From Dillenia suffruticosa (lineage: Eukaryota; Streptophyta; Magnoliopsida; Dilleniales; Dilleniaceae), in assembly GCA_033439265.1 (NCBI GenBank), contig JAVTVX010000024.1, forward strand, positions 13,561,001 to 13,625,000: a stretch of 64,000 nt of DNA, given 5' to 3'. The number at the start of each line of letters is the position of its first letter. The stretch's first letter is position 1. Of this stretch, positions 1 through 11,248 are shown piece by piece. Under the pieces are notes generated by a model. It had not been told where the DNA came from. It worked only from the letters and a program-made list of their open reading frames with translations, and ran no database searches. The position numbers and the translations under genes were made by a program.

Positions 1-860
1 GAGTGGAATTTGGATGGCATCTTTTTCAAGCTAGTGTGGTTTTTGCAAAATTCACCAATTTAGATAGGAATGAGGTGGAATGAACTTTGGGAAACAAAAA
101 TGAAATGAAAAAAAGGAAGGAGTAGTGAAGGATATATGCAACAATACCCCTCTTGTCTCTCTATGCCCTCCTTGCTGCTTTGTTCAATCTCTTCTCCCCT
201 CTTCAATGAAGAATGGGGGAACAATACCTTCAACAATCAAAAGTACATTCTCCAAAACTCTCTCTCTCTCTCTCCCCCTCTCTACGCTACTCGACTCTAC
301 TCTATTGTACGGGCTCCTGCAGTTCTTCTTCTCTGGCACTTGATATCCAACCAAAGGCTTATGTTCATCTCGGGTTTTCAACTGATCTGACATAGATCTC
401 TTCTTTTTTACATCTGAAATTTAAGATCAACTGAGGGTTTTATTTTTTCCCCCCTTTTCAGGATTCAATATTTATTCAATTTTAGGTCTGATATTGCCCT
501 CTCTTTTTTTGGGACATTTTATTCATTTTTCATCTTCGAATACTTTTATATTTCTTTAATTTATTGACTTGTTTGTTTGCCTCGTGAGAATTGCCCAGAT
601 CAATTACAAGAATTGAGGAGAAGAAAACTTGCTATTGTTCATCTTGGATGTTGATTATGACTTTTTCTGGTTTGCTGAGAAGACCACTTGATGTTGTTCA
701 TCATATATTTATATATTAATTTCTGATTTTGATTATTCAATTTTGGTGCTTTTTTTGTGTGTGGGGGATCCTATATAAGTATCGAACGCTATGGATGTTT
801 ATTTTATTTTTTTCACTATTTTTCAAAATATGTTTCTTTGAGCATTGAAAATTTTAGATT
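1..860. other. Non-coding region with CT-rich leader-like tract
   Basis: No convincing coding exon is visible. A CT-microsatellite-like stretch near 258-285, followed by T-rich sequence, resembles a plant 5' UTR and first intron. It could be the 5' end of the TPR-like gene whose last exons lie at 6.9-9.4 kb, but no splice chain links them. The short open frames here have no recognisable domain. Confidence 0.3.
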
Positions 861-867
861 TACACCG

Positions 868-1145
868 CCTCCGGTCATTAAAAAGGTTAGAAATTTCAGG
901 GGGTTGAAGACCATCTTAAGAGCCAAAGTTCTATCCTGCACTAGTGTTGTGGGGTTGCCATCTAGTCCAAGCAGTACCCAAAACTTCGAAAACTCCTTGT
1001 TATCTCGTCGATCAGCTTACTTGTCTCTGTAGCATCTCATCAGTACTACAGAAAATTCAGCATCTGGTCCAACTGAATCCGATTCATCTTCTAAAGTTTC
1101 AGGCTATGCCTGTTTCAGAATTCAGAATGTATCTAAAAACATTGT
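868..1145. repeat. Direct repeat copy A (partner at 1905-2165)
   Basis: About 270 bp starting near the shared string TTAAAAAGGTTAG is repeated with roughly 85-90% identity at 1905-2165. Each copy precedes an LTR-like segment by a similar order of distance. The layout suggests a rearranged or partly tandem copia-type element rather than two independent genes. Confidence 0.7.
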
Positions 1146-1851
1146 AGTGGGAGAGTGGTTGTGGCATTTTCCCTTAGAGCCTGATTCTATGAGGCACAAA
1201 GTGATCAAGGCAACTATGGTTTCAACAGAACAGATGGGATGGTTCTGTGGAACAACATTTTCTCATATGAGGCCTTGGAAATTCATTTCTCACCTATATT
1301 TTAAGTTCCATCTTTTCTTAAAGTACAAAGCGGGAAATAGAACTTGGATTCAGTTTTGGGAGGATATTTCAGTGGGTCTATTGGAAACAAGAAGAAAATA
1401 AAGTGCTTGACGGAATGTGTAATCTTAGGAACTATATACCAAATTTATTGTCTTGGAATACTTCTCTTTAATATGTATAAATGTAAGTGTATTGAGTTTG
1501 TTTAAGCAAGCAAGCAACCCTTCCACCATCTAACCTCTTAAGCAACTTTCACCATGCAACTTCTTAAGTCAATTAATTAATAATAATATAGTTCTTCTCC
1601 ATTCTCAACATGGCTTTAGAGCGGTGCTCTATCCTGATCCTCCTCTATTTTCAACATGGTATTAGAGTCTATCTGCCCCCTGCCTATCTCAGGAGCGCTC
1701 AATCACATCTTCTTGTAATCTGTTGCAAGTTAGTTTCGAGCCACTTGACTAGCCACTAGTCGTCCTTCCTATAGTCAAGCTCATATGCTATCTGGTTGGG
1801 GAGGAGCTTCCATTGGATGGCCATCTAGTCATGGAGTTGCCAATATCTCCG

Positions 1852-1920
1852 ATCTGCAACAGCAATATCAATATCTGTTTTCTTCATAGCAGGGGCATCA
1901 TTTTCATCGTCTCCGGGCAT
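1852..1920 (-). pseudogene. Plasma-membrane H+-ATPase hinge-motif fragment
   Basis: On the minus strand a 23-codon stretch contains NDAPAMKK and DIAVAD. P3A plasma-membrane proton ATPases carry [21 protein letters not shown] at the hinge of the phosphorylation domain. The KK and IAVAD residues favour the proton pump over calcium ATPases. Homology stops at both edges, so this is a scrap and not a gene. It lies inside the copia-like repeat just before direct-repeat copy B, which suggests capture by the element. The match is short but unusually specific. Confidence 0.55.
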
Positions 1921-2165
1921 TAAAAAGGTTAGACATTTCAGGAGTTTGAGGACCATCTTAAGAGCCAAAGTTCTATCCTGCAATAGTGTTGGGTTGCATC
2001 TAGTCCAAGCAGTACCCAAACTTCCAAAACTCCTCACCTCCTCTATCAGCTTAGTCTCTGTAGCATCTCAGCAGTCCCGCAGAAAATTCAGCACCTGGTG
2101 CAACTGAATCCTATTCATCTTCTGAAGCTTCGTGTTATCCTTTTTCAGAATTTGGAGTGTCTCTG
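1905..2165. repeat. Direct repeat copy B (partner at 868-1145)
   Basis: This is the second copy of the ~270-bp repeat, between the primer-site-like sequence and the right LTR-like segment of the copia-like element. The two copies differ by scattered substitutions and small indels. Confidence 0.7.
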
Positions 2166-2548
2166 ACCAACTCACTGGCCTCTCCTATTTGCATTTTGGT
2201 GCTCACCACAGTCCAGTCTAGTCCTCTTTATATTATATCATTATTTTTGTATCTAGTTTTGGTGCATATTGCCCATATGCTCCACCTATAGGGGGGAGCG
2301 TATTTAATAGGGTCTATTGGACATTAGGAGAAAGGCTTCTAAAGCATATGGATAGTAGTCTTAGGAACCATACGTCAAATTTATTTTGGGAATGCTACTC
2401 TTTGATATATATAAATATAAGTGTATTGAATGTGTTTAAGCACTCAAGCAACCCTTTCCCCATCGAACCTCTTAAGCAACCTTTAACCATGTAACTTTTA
2501 AGTCAATTGAGTAATAATAATATTGTTCTTCCTTCTCCATTCTCAGCA

Positions 2549-5470
2549 GCTGGTATAGCACTTCAATAACAACTAAAATACTGAACAAAGCCCCATTAAG
2601 ATTTTCATATTTAGGGTGGTAACATTATTGTGGATCATTCTACAAGCAAAAGCCTTAATCTTGTAAGAAACTTTAGGCTTCCGAATTTGATTAGCAAGGT
2701 AAGAGGAGGGTTCATAGATATTTGGATGAGTTATTCAAAAAGGATTTGCAAGAAAATATCCTTGAACTTCAAGGGGTGTAGAACCTCCTATTTGGAGTAG
2801 AAGTGGCATCATCCAAGAAGTAGTTGGAGCGGATAACTAAGCTTAATATCCCCCATTCCAACTTGTTGGAGGTGGGTTTGGAGTCTACAGATAACTGCTC
2901 TGTCAACTAGAGGCTGGAGTCGATATCAACGAGATTCCTTATTCGTCCCGGAAGATTAAAACTGCAAGAGATTGCCGAAGTTTGCTTTGGCGGAGGATAG
3001 TTCGGTGCTCAACTAATAAAGAATGGTTTAGAGAAAGAAACAGACTGAGGAGAGCTGTCCCATAGCCCTGTGTAGTGTTGTGTCTTTGTGTAGAGTTGAA
3101 GAACATACATGACGGGTTGCTTCTGCACCGTATATATTGCGTGCCTATATGCTAAGTTCTGTATGCCTCTAGGGGTGTAGAAACTTTAGTTTATTTGTAG
3201 AGAGAATCCTCCGAAATTACAGGAACGACGAATGTAGACTCTGTAGATTAGGAGTCCGTTGATTTAGGAAAATCCTAGTTGCTGTTGTGGAGATTAGTAA
3301 GGACTTTGGTTCCCATGGGAACTTATTTCCTTATCGGGTGAGATGACAATTTATAGATCAAAGAGCCGAGAGCTAAAATGATCAAGGGGTTAGGGGACCG
3401 AGAAGCCGTGAAACTGAGAGACATATGTAACGGCATTAGGCTGAGTGCATGTTGACCGAGGCGGTGTCTAACAGAGAGACCAGGGATGAGAGGAGGATTT
3501 GGGCCAAACGGGAACCGAGAGCGTGCTCAATTGTTTGTGGGCTTTACAATCTAATGGATTCTGGTGGTTCTGATCTTGTGGTAATGGGTCCACATCTACC
3601 ATCACAACTACTCCAAAGACAGAGATATTAGAAAGATCTCATTCTGATAACACAACCAAATGATAAGAGCACCATGAATATAGGGTACTTCTTATACAAG
3701 CTTTGCCAAACGCTATTGTTATGGCTTTGAAAACTGAGATTCAATTGATGGTGTTGGTTTATAGGACCAGTGAATGGTGCAAAGCCTATGAAAGTCAAAA
3801 AATAAATATTCTAGGTTTTGAAATTTGTAAATTCAGTTTGTTATGCCCATTCAAAGTTGGTCAATGCCTCTTATATAGGGGCTCGGAAAGGTAATGTATC
3901 TATTGATTAGTTAAGAAAAGGAATTGAATCTTGCTTCCTCACCTACAAAGGACTTCTTTGTCCTACACTTATCTTCTTTCTTCTTCTCGTCTTTCCTTGC
4001 TATTCTTTTCTCCTCTCTTTGTTCTTTCTGCTTTACTAATTGCTTCCAGACTAGGTGTGAAGCGATACAGAATAGTGTTGGACATAAGGTAATTACGATG
4101 ACAATCATAGAACTCCACGTAGTTATCATTATAATTGCTAGGGTTGTATGCATAAAACTATAATCACAAAAGCTGTCATACTCATCAAAGTTAAAATTGG
4201 CCATGGGAGTACAAGCAAGAGTTGAATGGACCAAATGCAATATATTTAACAATAAAAGTGGTGTCCAAAAAGTTTGAGGAGATTTATTAATATCCTACCA
4301 TATGCTGCCTCACACAAAATCAACTACCTCCTCTCTGCCCCGTTTTCTGTAATTGAGATGCCTAGAAGAGTTGGATACCAAAACAAGGGGGGAAAACAAA
4401 AACAAATATGAATTTTGAATCAAGCAGGAGAATTGGCTATAGGACTGGGGTGTGATTGGAAACCTTATTGGGAAAGGACCCACCTCGAGCTTATTGGGTT
4501 TAGACCCGATGAATGGAGTTTAGGTTTTTTGGTTTTGGGCTATGGAACTTCAAGGGACATGTGGTGGTGACAACGCTTTGCCTCAACATTTGGAATTGTG
4601 AGGAACTTCAAGGAACATGGAGGATTAAGTCGGCTTTGAAAGGAATTAAAGGTTTGAGGGGATAGAAGTGATGAAGGAAATGAATAATGATTGGGATGGT
4701 GCTTGAAACCAAATGAATTCTATTAAAATTATAGAGTTTATTTCAATTCCAACTTTTGTTACTTGGAAGCAATAAAAAACTATAAACTTCAAATCCAAGT
4801 TTATAAAAGGTGAATATTTAAATTCGGGAAAAAAAAAAGACTCTGCAAGAGTTTGCAGATCTTAGACGATTTTTCTATGAATGTTGTGAGATAAAAATTT
4901 TAAAGTTAAATTCCTTGATGTTTAATTGTTTTAAGCAGTAGAATTCAATTGAATTTCATGTTTTCCTCTTAGACTCTAAGTAGAAATTTCATTTCAAAAT
5001 GAATTGATACAAATAATTCAATTTAAATGAATTGAACTTAATTTTCATTTTGTTCTATGCACAAGGTAAAGTTCCACGGTTTGAAAACTTGAGTTCAATG
5101 CTCTTGTGGTGGAGGAGTTAAAAGGAGATGAAAAGATGAAGCGACAAGTGAAATGAGAAGTGCTCAAAGAGGTGGGGGCTACTTATAGGTGGGTTTAGGG
5201 TTTCCAAATGATTAATGTACCCCTGGTTTTTAGTGTAAGTCTAAGTTTTCTCCTAACCCTAACGAAGCCCCAAACTATCACACAAACCATACGGGTTCAG
5301 GATTTAGTTTAATTCAAGAAATGAGCCCAATAAGCTTTTGTACCCCAAACTAGCCGAAAATCAGCCCAAGAACCCAAAAAATGAATTTATTCTCAAAAGG
5401 TCCTAAAAGTAAAGCTAATCCTAAAAATAAAGTCCTTATCTTCAATTGATAAGAGTCCCTCAAACATTAA
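2549..5470. other. Intergenic, no supported gene
   Basis: Open frames here are short, overlap on both strands and show no domain. The minus-strand frame at 3911-4252 is the complement of a CT-rich tract. Sequence around 2800-3300 and 4400-5300 has the texture of decayed repeat DNA, but I could not assign a family. Confidence 0.4.
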
Positions 5471-5566
5471 AACTTACAACTATAAAATCATTGTTAACTA
5501 AATTTGAAAACAAGTTAAAACTCGTAGAGCAACGCAATAGAGATCACTATAAACACTAAAACTTAC
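5471..5566. repeat. Tandem duplication copy 1
   Basis: About 95 bp containing AAAACTTACAACTATAAAA and a downstream AGCAACGCAATAGAGAT is repeated at 5685-5775. A retroposon sits precisely at the junction of the two copies. Confidence 0.75.
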
Positions 5567-5680
5567 CGGTTGGGAATGGAGAAATGGGATTTGGGAGAGC
5601 CAACCCTTAATGGGCTCCACAGTACTCGGAGCGGATTAGTCAGTCAAAGCCTGGATGACGGTTGGTGAAAAGCAAAAAAA
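5567..5680 (+). mobile_element. 5'-truncated SINE-like retroposon with 18-bp TSD
   Basis: A 114-bp insert with an A-rich 3' end is flanked by a perfect 18-bp duplication, ATAAACACTAAAACTTAC, at 5549-5566 and 5681-5698. Its 3' body (GGATTAGTCAGTC ... GGTTGGTGAAAAGC then A-run) resembles the tails of plant tRNA-derived SINEs. No A box or B box remains, which suggests 5' truncation. Confidence 0.65.
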
Positions 5681-5684
5681 ATAA

Positions 5685-5775
5685 ACACTAAAACTTACAA
5701 CTATAAAACCACTGTTAAGCTAAATCTTGAAAACAAATTAAAACTCATAGAGCAAAGCAATAGAGATAAAGTATC
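5685..5775. repeat. Tandem duplication copy 2
   Basis: Second copy of the ~95-bp unit at 5471-5566, with a few substitutions. It begins within the right target duplication of the SINE-like insert. Confidence 0.75.
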
Positions 5776-6921
5776 ACTTCACATAAAGTCACCATTACCA
5801 CTCGCCATGTATAATTAACCTCCCCGTAAGAGTACACGAAACGATGGGTCGTCATCTATTGTGTTTATTGTAGTACCTTTATTTCAAGCTTTTGTTTGCT
5901 CTTTTCCCTGTGGGCCTTGCTTTTAAAGGGATTTCTTTAGTGAAAAGTGGGATTCTAGATCCTTATTTTCTTTATAGCCTACTGTTTTTGTTTTTGTTTT
6001 TGTTTTTGTATTTTTTTTTTGTCCCCATTGGGATTCTGTTTTTCTTCAGAGGATATCTTGTCTCTTTTTGCTTCATTCTTTCTTTGAATGATTCTTCTTC
6101 TACTGCCAGTCTCAACACCCCCCCCCCCCCCCGGGGGGATGTGGGACATTCCATGCATAATCATGCATGAGTAGATGGACGTTGCTTCAGATCTAGGAAG
6201 CACAGACATTGCATGTCACAATTGAAAAAATCATGAGACACACATGATAGTGAACTTAGTATAGGTATATAAGTTAGACCTATTAATTAGTTTTGCTTTT
6301 GAGATTGCAAGTTATGACTGACTTTATTATTATTATTATGACTTTCTTTGGAATGAGTGACTCTTATAGCTATATTCAATGGTCCAGACATTCAATTTTC
6401 ATAATATCAACTGTGATATGGAAGGGTGCACCCTGTTAAATTTGTTACTACCCTGGCAGTGACCGCATGAATTTTGCTCCTTGTAAAGGTGATTTGGAAT
6501 GACCACGAGGAGGGTAGCTGTTAAAAGCTAATGCTGCCAGCATATTGCGTTTTGATGCTAATCCCTGCAGTCAATAGTGTTGTCAAATATGTAAAATGCT
6601 CAGGCTGAAGATATAGTTGTATAATATTAAGTAACTTTTGGCTGGTCGCTTAATGTGGTGACATGGTTCATACCGAGTTGAAGATCCCTTTTACTAACCG
6701 GAATCAAAGAATTAGATCTCTTCCGCCCAAAATGGGCTTAATGTGGTTGCTTATTATTTACTAATTTTTAAATTTCAATTTTCTGATAAATTTCAAAATT
6801 TCCGTCCTGGTGATTAGTTCATGGTACATTATCAAGAATGCCATACATCTGAATGTATCTTATTATTACTTTTCTTTTATTTGTTATCAGCATATGTCTA
6901 AGCCTTCTATGTGTAATGCAG
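5776..6921. other. Non-coding, includes a C15-G6 homopolymer junction
   Basis: No exon could be supported. A run of 15 C followed directly by 6 G lies at 6118-6138. The end of this stretch is probably the intron before the first recognised exon of the TPR-like gene: a pyrimidine-containing tract ends in GCAG at 6921. Confidence 0.4.
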
Positions 6922-7036
6922 TCGAGCAGCAGGTGATTCAGGTTCAGCAGTTTCTTATTTTGAGGAGAGTGTGGAGTTTCTTTTAAAGTTGCCATTAGAT
7001 GACGTTGAGGTTGTTTCCTTTGCTTCTTCTTCTTCT

Positions 7037-7070
<34 letters not shown>

Positions 7071-9436
7071 CTCTACCATTTATTTTATACATTTTATTAA
7101 ATAAATTGTAACAAACAGATGATTCATGTGGCATCCATTATTCACTTTTCTAATGATTTAAAACTGCCATTTGTGTAAATACAGATGCTTTCCCTAATCT
7201 GATTTTACTTTCTGCAGATTACACATACCATCTCTGTTTCACTTAACAAAATTGGAGATACTAAATATTACGGTGGAGACCTGCAAGCTGCAAGAACTTA
7301 TTACTATCGTTCTCTGGATGTTCGCCGCAATGCCATCAAGCATAATTCTGGCACCACATCCCAGGTTGGCTGATTTATACAATGCGTGATAGATGCAGTA
7401 ATTAATGTTTTTTGTGTTTCATGCGACGTATACATACAAGAATTTGGCTGACAAACTATGTGCAAATTTTGTTGGTTTTCTGGAGAGAAAATAGAAATTG
7501 TGGGTAGTTGTGAAGTGATGTAACATATGTATGTAAATATATGCCTATATATATGTATATATATTTATATATAACACCAATGTAAGGCATATGGGACTTG
7601 CACCTTTCTTAAATCATAGATCAGCCTCCAATATAATAGTTGTAGAAACAGAAGTTTCATTTTGGAAACTCTCTAATCTTTGTTGGTCGGGCCCTTTTAT
7701 GGTCTGCAATGAGTCCCGGATCAGGACTGGATCAAGAACTACTCCAGAAAAGGAACAGATCAAGAATCAGCCATCTCACTATTGTTAAACTAGAGGCCCT
7801 CTAACCATCCTTTCCACATTGTCCCCCTTCTAGAAAAAGAAAACCCTGTCCAAAAAAATAAAGGAGAACTAAAACTAGGAAAAACACGTTTTACACTGTT
7901 GCGAATGAACAAAGGCCCTTTTGGGCCTTTTAACTCTCCTCAATTCTCTCGAAAACCCCCTTTCTCTCTCATCACCTCCTGCTCACTCTTCCTGATTTGG
8001 CAGATCAATTGCTGGCTCATAATCGCAAGAGGTAGATCTAAGATCTTCTTCTTCTTTCTTTCAATTGCGTAGGTGACTTCATCTCCTGTGTTGCTTCCCA
8101 CAGCACATAATTAGTTCAATCTCTCTTCTTTCTCTCTATTTGACATGCCTGTACATTTCTTTTGTTTGATCTCCACTGTGCCCATGCTTGCTAATTACAT
8201 TTATATTTTTTCATATATAATGTACATATTTGATTGAGAGAGAGCACTTTTTTATGCACACCAGTTGTGGCTCCAACCCATCACTTTAATATTCACCTTC
8301 ATTTCTTATGTTTTTGCCCTTTACTAGAGGTGTTTGGGGTCACCCAAAAAAGAAAAAATATTCAAAAATTAAAATTAATTTAATTTTTACATGTGATATA
8401 TTTTTGTTAGAAGCGAAAGGTATAGTTGAATGGTCATGATTTGTACGATACTTGTGCAAAAAAAGGTTCCAAAACAAGTAACAAAATTTTATTAATTTTT
8501 TGAGTCACTAAAATTATACTATGATATTAATTATTAATGACATTTATGATGACATCACCGGCTTGACCACTGATCTGGCTGCATTAGAGCTGTGTACTGA
8601 TCCCTTTCCCAGTTTCATATCCGGTCAGAATTTAAAAACTATGGGAAAACTTGCTATTGTTTGCTTATTACTTTCTCCACTTTTGTAATGTTTTTCCACT
8701 TGTAACTTTTTATTGTCCAACATGTATTGATCTGATAACGAAAGAGATACATTCAAGGTTGATGGTGTTGTAGAATGTAGAGCCTGATGTTTTTTTTCCT
8801 TTTTCATTTATTTGGTTTGTTTGTTTGTTTTTTTTCCCCCCTCTCAAAGATGCCAAGTTTGATTGGACATGAGGTCAAACTTGGCATCTTTGAGAGGGGG
8901 GGAAAAAAAAAACAAACAAACAAACCAAATAAATGAAAAAGAAAAAGAAAATCAGGCTCTATACATTCTACAACACCATCAACCTTGAATGTATCTCTTT
9001 ATTAATTATTTGGTAGGATCAAATGGCAGAAAAATTAAGGCTTTGCTCCTTTACTAATTATTTTGTACCCATTAGAGCCAAGAAGATTTTAGTCTTAACA
9101 CTATTTTTGTGAGCGCAGATTTTAGATGTGGCAGTATCTCTTGCAAAAGTGGCTGATGTAGACCGGAGTCTTGGAAATGAGACACAGGCAGTTGATGGGT
9201 TTCAAGAGGCCATACAACTGCTTGAATCTTTGACATTAGGTTCTGAAGAGACTGGTCTCGAGCAAAAGGTTCTTTCTTTTTTTTTTTTTTTTAGTAACTT
9301 GGTGTAGCTATTGTTTGCAACTTGGTTTGACCTCAGAAAATAATTTCTGACTGTTATCCACTTTCAGCGCCTTTCTGTGCTGGAGTTTGTTAAAAGCCAA
9401 GTTTCACAGGGAGAGGCAGAAGTTTCAACCATTTGA
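6922..9436 (+). CDS. TPR-like superfamily protein, last four exons
   Basis: Four in-phase exons are visible: 6922-7009, 7218-7364, 9119-9268 and 9368-9436, each bounded by AG and GT and ending in TGA. The product (about 151 residues seen) is helical, with TPR-style pairs such as YYGGDLQAARTYYYRSL and GNETQAVDGFQEAIQLLESL, and ends near RLSVLEFVKSQ. It resembles the C-terminal half of a conserved plant TPR-like protein of unknown role. TPR domains mediate protein-protein contacts. The first exon begins in phase 2, so upstream exons must exist, but I could not find them between 1 and 6921. No stop or frameshift is seen, so this is the one host gene here that looks functional. The 1.75-kb third intron carries a long hairpin. 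Confidence 0.8.
7039..7066. repeat. Poly-T tract in TPR-gene intron
   Basis: An uninterrupted run of about 28 T, preceded by CTT repeats, lies just after the donor of the first visible exon. It is a simple-sequence tract and could be an old poly-A tail read from the other strand. Confidence 0.7.
8741..9000. repeat. Near-perfect inverted repeat (hairpin) in intron
   Basis: The left arm, 8741-8861, and right arm, 8876-9000, are reverse complements over their whole length with only a few 1-2 nt differences. They are separated by a 14-nt loop (ATTGGACATGAGGT). The arms carry no known transposon termini and I see no target duplication. Transcribed within the TPR-like pre-mRNA, it would fold into a stem of about 120 bp. 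Confidence 0.9.
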
Positions 9437-10497
9437 GGTCAGACTGCCAAAGAACAATGGCCATGTGAAATTAATCTCTCATCCCATCTTTGTGAGATGT
9501 TAGAAAATTTGTACAGGTGAAGGCTGTGATTGATGCTGTGGTCATTCGGTATTAGATATACCAAAGTTTGTTATGGACAAAGTATGCTTGGTAGGAGCAT
9601 CAACTGATAGCTAAGATACTTACCATCAGCTTGGAAAGAAGTTCTGGTGGGAGGAGGTGCTGCTTGTTTTGTGTGTTTCATCGGTTAATTTTCATTGAAC
9701 TGGTTCTTGTTCTTAACAAATAATTACTCAGAATCATCAATATTTTGTGAACAATTTGATGCTTACTTTCTATCATGTGATCTCATGATGAAGCCGCTAA
9801 CCATTTAGTTGCCTTTTGCTTGCCATGGTTTTTTAGCTTTCAGTTTGTACATCAGATTTCATATTGAGAAATCATGAAAACTTCACATGCCACAAGAAAC
9901 CTTGTCGTGATAAACCCTTTATTTAAAAAAAAATATATATATTTTTTAATGTGAAAATTGCTAACAGAAATTACCTGTGTCCATCTTGATTTCCTTAAAA
10001 TGGTATAGCTCTTTCACTCTTTCGGTAAAAGCCTTCTTGTGTTTGGTCTTCTATTTGTCATTTATTGGACCCCATCTCAATGTCATTTGCGATGCATGTG
10101 ATCCTTTTTCCTCCATAGTATGTGCTATGCATTCAGAGCTTGTCAATGAAGATGTCTGCACAATTAGGCCATTCTTGGTTAACAAATTCAATCAATTTGC
10201 ATATTTCTAGTTCTCTCATGAAAAAGATAAGAGTGGATGGCAATATGGACGGGTCACATGCAATAAGATAGATCGTAAGGTCGCATAAAGATTTTCTCCA
10301 AGTAACAAACCATTAGCTACACGGAAAAGGACTGTTGCCAAAAAAAAAAAGAATCTGCATATTTATTACTCAGATATGTATATGGCCTCTATTTTCATTC
10401 ATACAATATTGAATATTCTAATCCCTATTTACTGTCTCATTGTTGAAGAAAACTTGATACGCGGCACAATTACTCCAAAAGAAGAGACCACAGAAAC
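9437..10497. other. 3' UTR and intergenic spacer
   Basis: The spacer follows the TPR-like stop codon and precedes the convergent TRANK1-like pseudogene. The first few hundred bases are likely 3' UTR. The open frame at 9977-10210 has no recognisable domain and looks like chance. Confidence 0.45.
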
Positions 10498-11248
10498 TAC
10501 AAAACAAGCATAATCCCTCGCCTATTCCCTTTGCCACCATTCTTTTCCTTTCCTTTCTTTGAATTCTTCTGTCCTTTGCCTTTCTCGTTGTTCTTCGGCT
10601 CTTGATGCTTTCATTCTTCTCGAGTTCCAGTGTGTGAAGCCTCATCACAAGCCCCATTTTCCTCTCCTTCGTTGTCATTGTCTTCTTTGTCGAGAACCAA
10701 TGAATTGCTTGTCGATAGAACCTCAGCCAAAGCATTTCCATGACTTGTGATGAGTGAATCATTCAGTGTGCTCGTTTCCTTGCCAGTAACTAGACGAAAG
10801 CTCCTCTATTGTTGAAATGCTTTTCTCTGATTCCTTGTCACTGCAGAAAGGGACAGGTTAAAAATGTCAGAGTACCGAAGAACAAAATCATACATGCTGT
10901 GAAAAGATTAAGATAAAAACTTTAAACTGACAGAAAATCGAAAGTTGATGCCAGATGATTTAATTCATCAAACGTGATTGTCAATTCTTTCTCAGTTTCA
11001 CAATCAAATGAGCTTTTGATCATTCCTGAAGTCATAAGTTGTTGAATGAACTTCTTCACCTGCACCCATCATAATCATTAGGTAAGAGAAGGCATCTTTG
11101 CCATGGTGCTCAGAGATGGTTCTGTTGTAGCAACTTCTTCTTTAAACTTCGATGCATGATCATTAGATGACGCTTCCGTTGTTGTCAGTTACTTTGTTTA
11201 CCAATGACTTCAATTCTTCAAAAACTTCCCACAAGGACCTATTACTCT
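10498..11248 (-). pseudogene. TRANK1-like (TPR/ankyrin, UvrD-helicase family) 3' exons
   Basis: Minus-strand exons at 11248 to ~11085, 11059-10932 and 10840 to ~10498 continue the pseudogene at 18973-20095 across the gypsy element. Readable pieces include SLWEVFEELKSLV at the insertion point, ELTITFDELNHLASTFDFL in the middle exon, and a Lys/Gly-rich tail with KGKGQKNSKKGKEKNGGKG. These match the order and style of the C-terminus of large plant TRANK1-like proteins, which carry a superfamily-1 helicase core upstream. The last exon changes frame after EELSS, and the donor of the first piece is lost. The gene is dead. Confidence 0.6.

Larger units (their letters stand above)
1363..2548 (+). mobile_element. 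Degraded short copia-like LTR element
   Basis: Two related segments of about 245 bp, near 1363-1610 and 2299-2548, behave like LTRs. The left copy ends CTCAACA and is followed at 1611 by TGGCTTTAGAGC, close to the initiator-Met tRNA primer site TGGTATCAGAGC. A second such site (TGGTATTAGAG) lies near 1657. The right copy is preceded by a purine tract, AGGGGGGAG, at 2290-2298. The internal part is under 700 bp with no gag or pol, so the element is a non-autonomous or deleted derivative. LTR boundaries are approximate because both copies are mutated. Confidence 0.55.

Noticed and set aside
3911-4252. 113-aa minus-strand frame
   Set aside because: Part is the complement of a CT-rich tract and the rest shows no domain or splice context.
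10418-10762. 114-aa minus-strand frame as an independent gene
   Set aside because: It overlaps the final exon of the TRANK1-like pseudogene in another frame; the pseudogene explains the sequence better.
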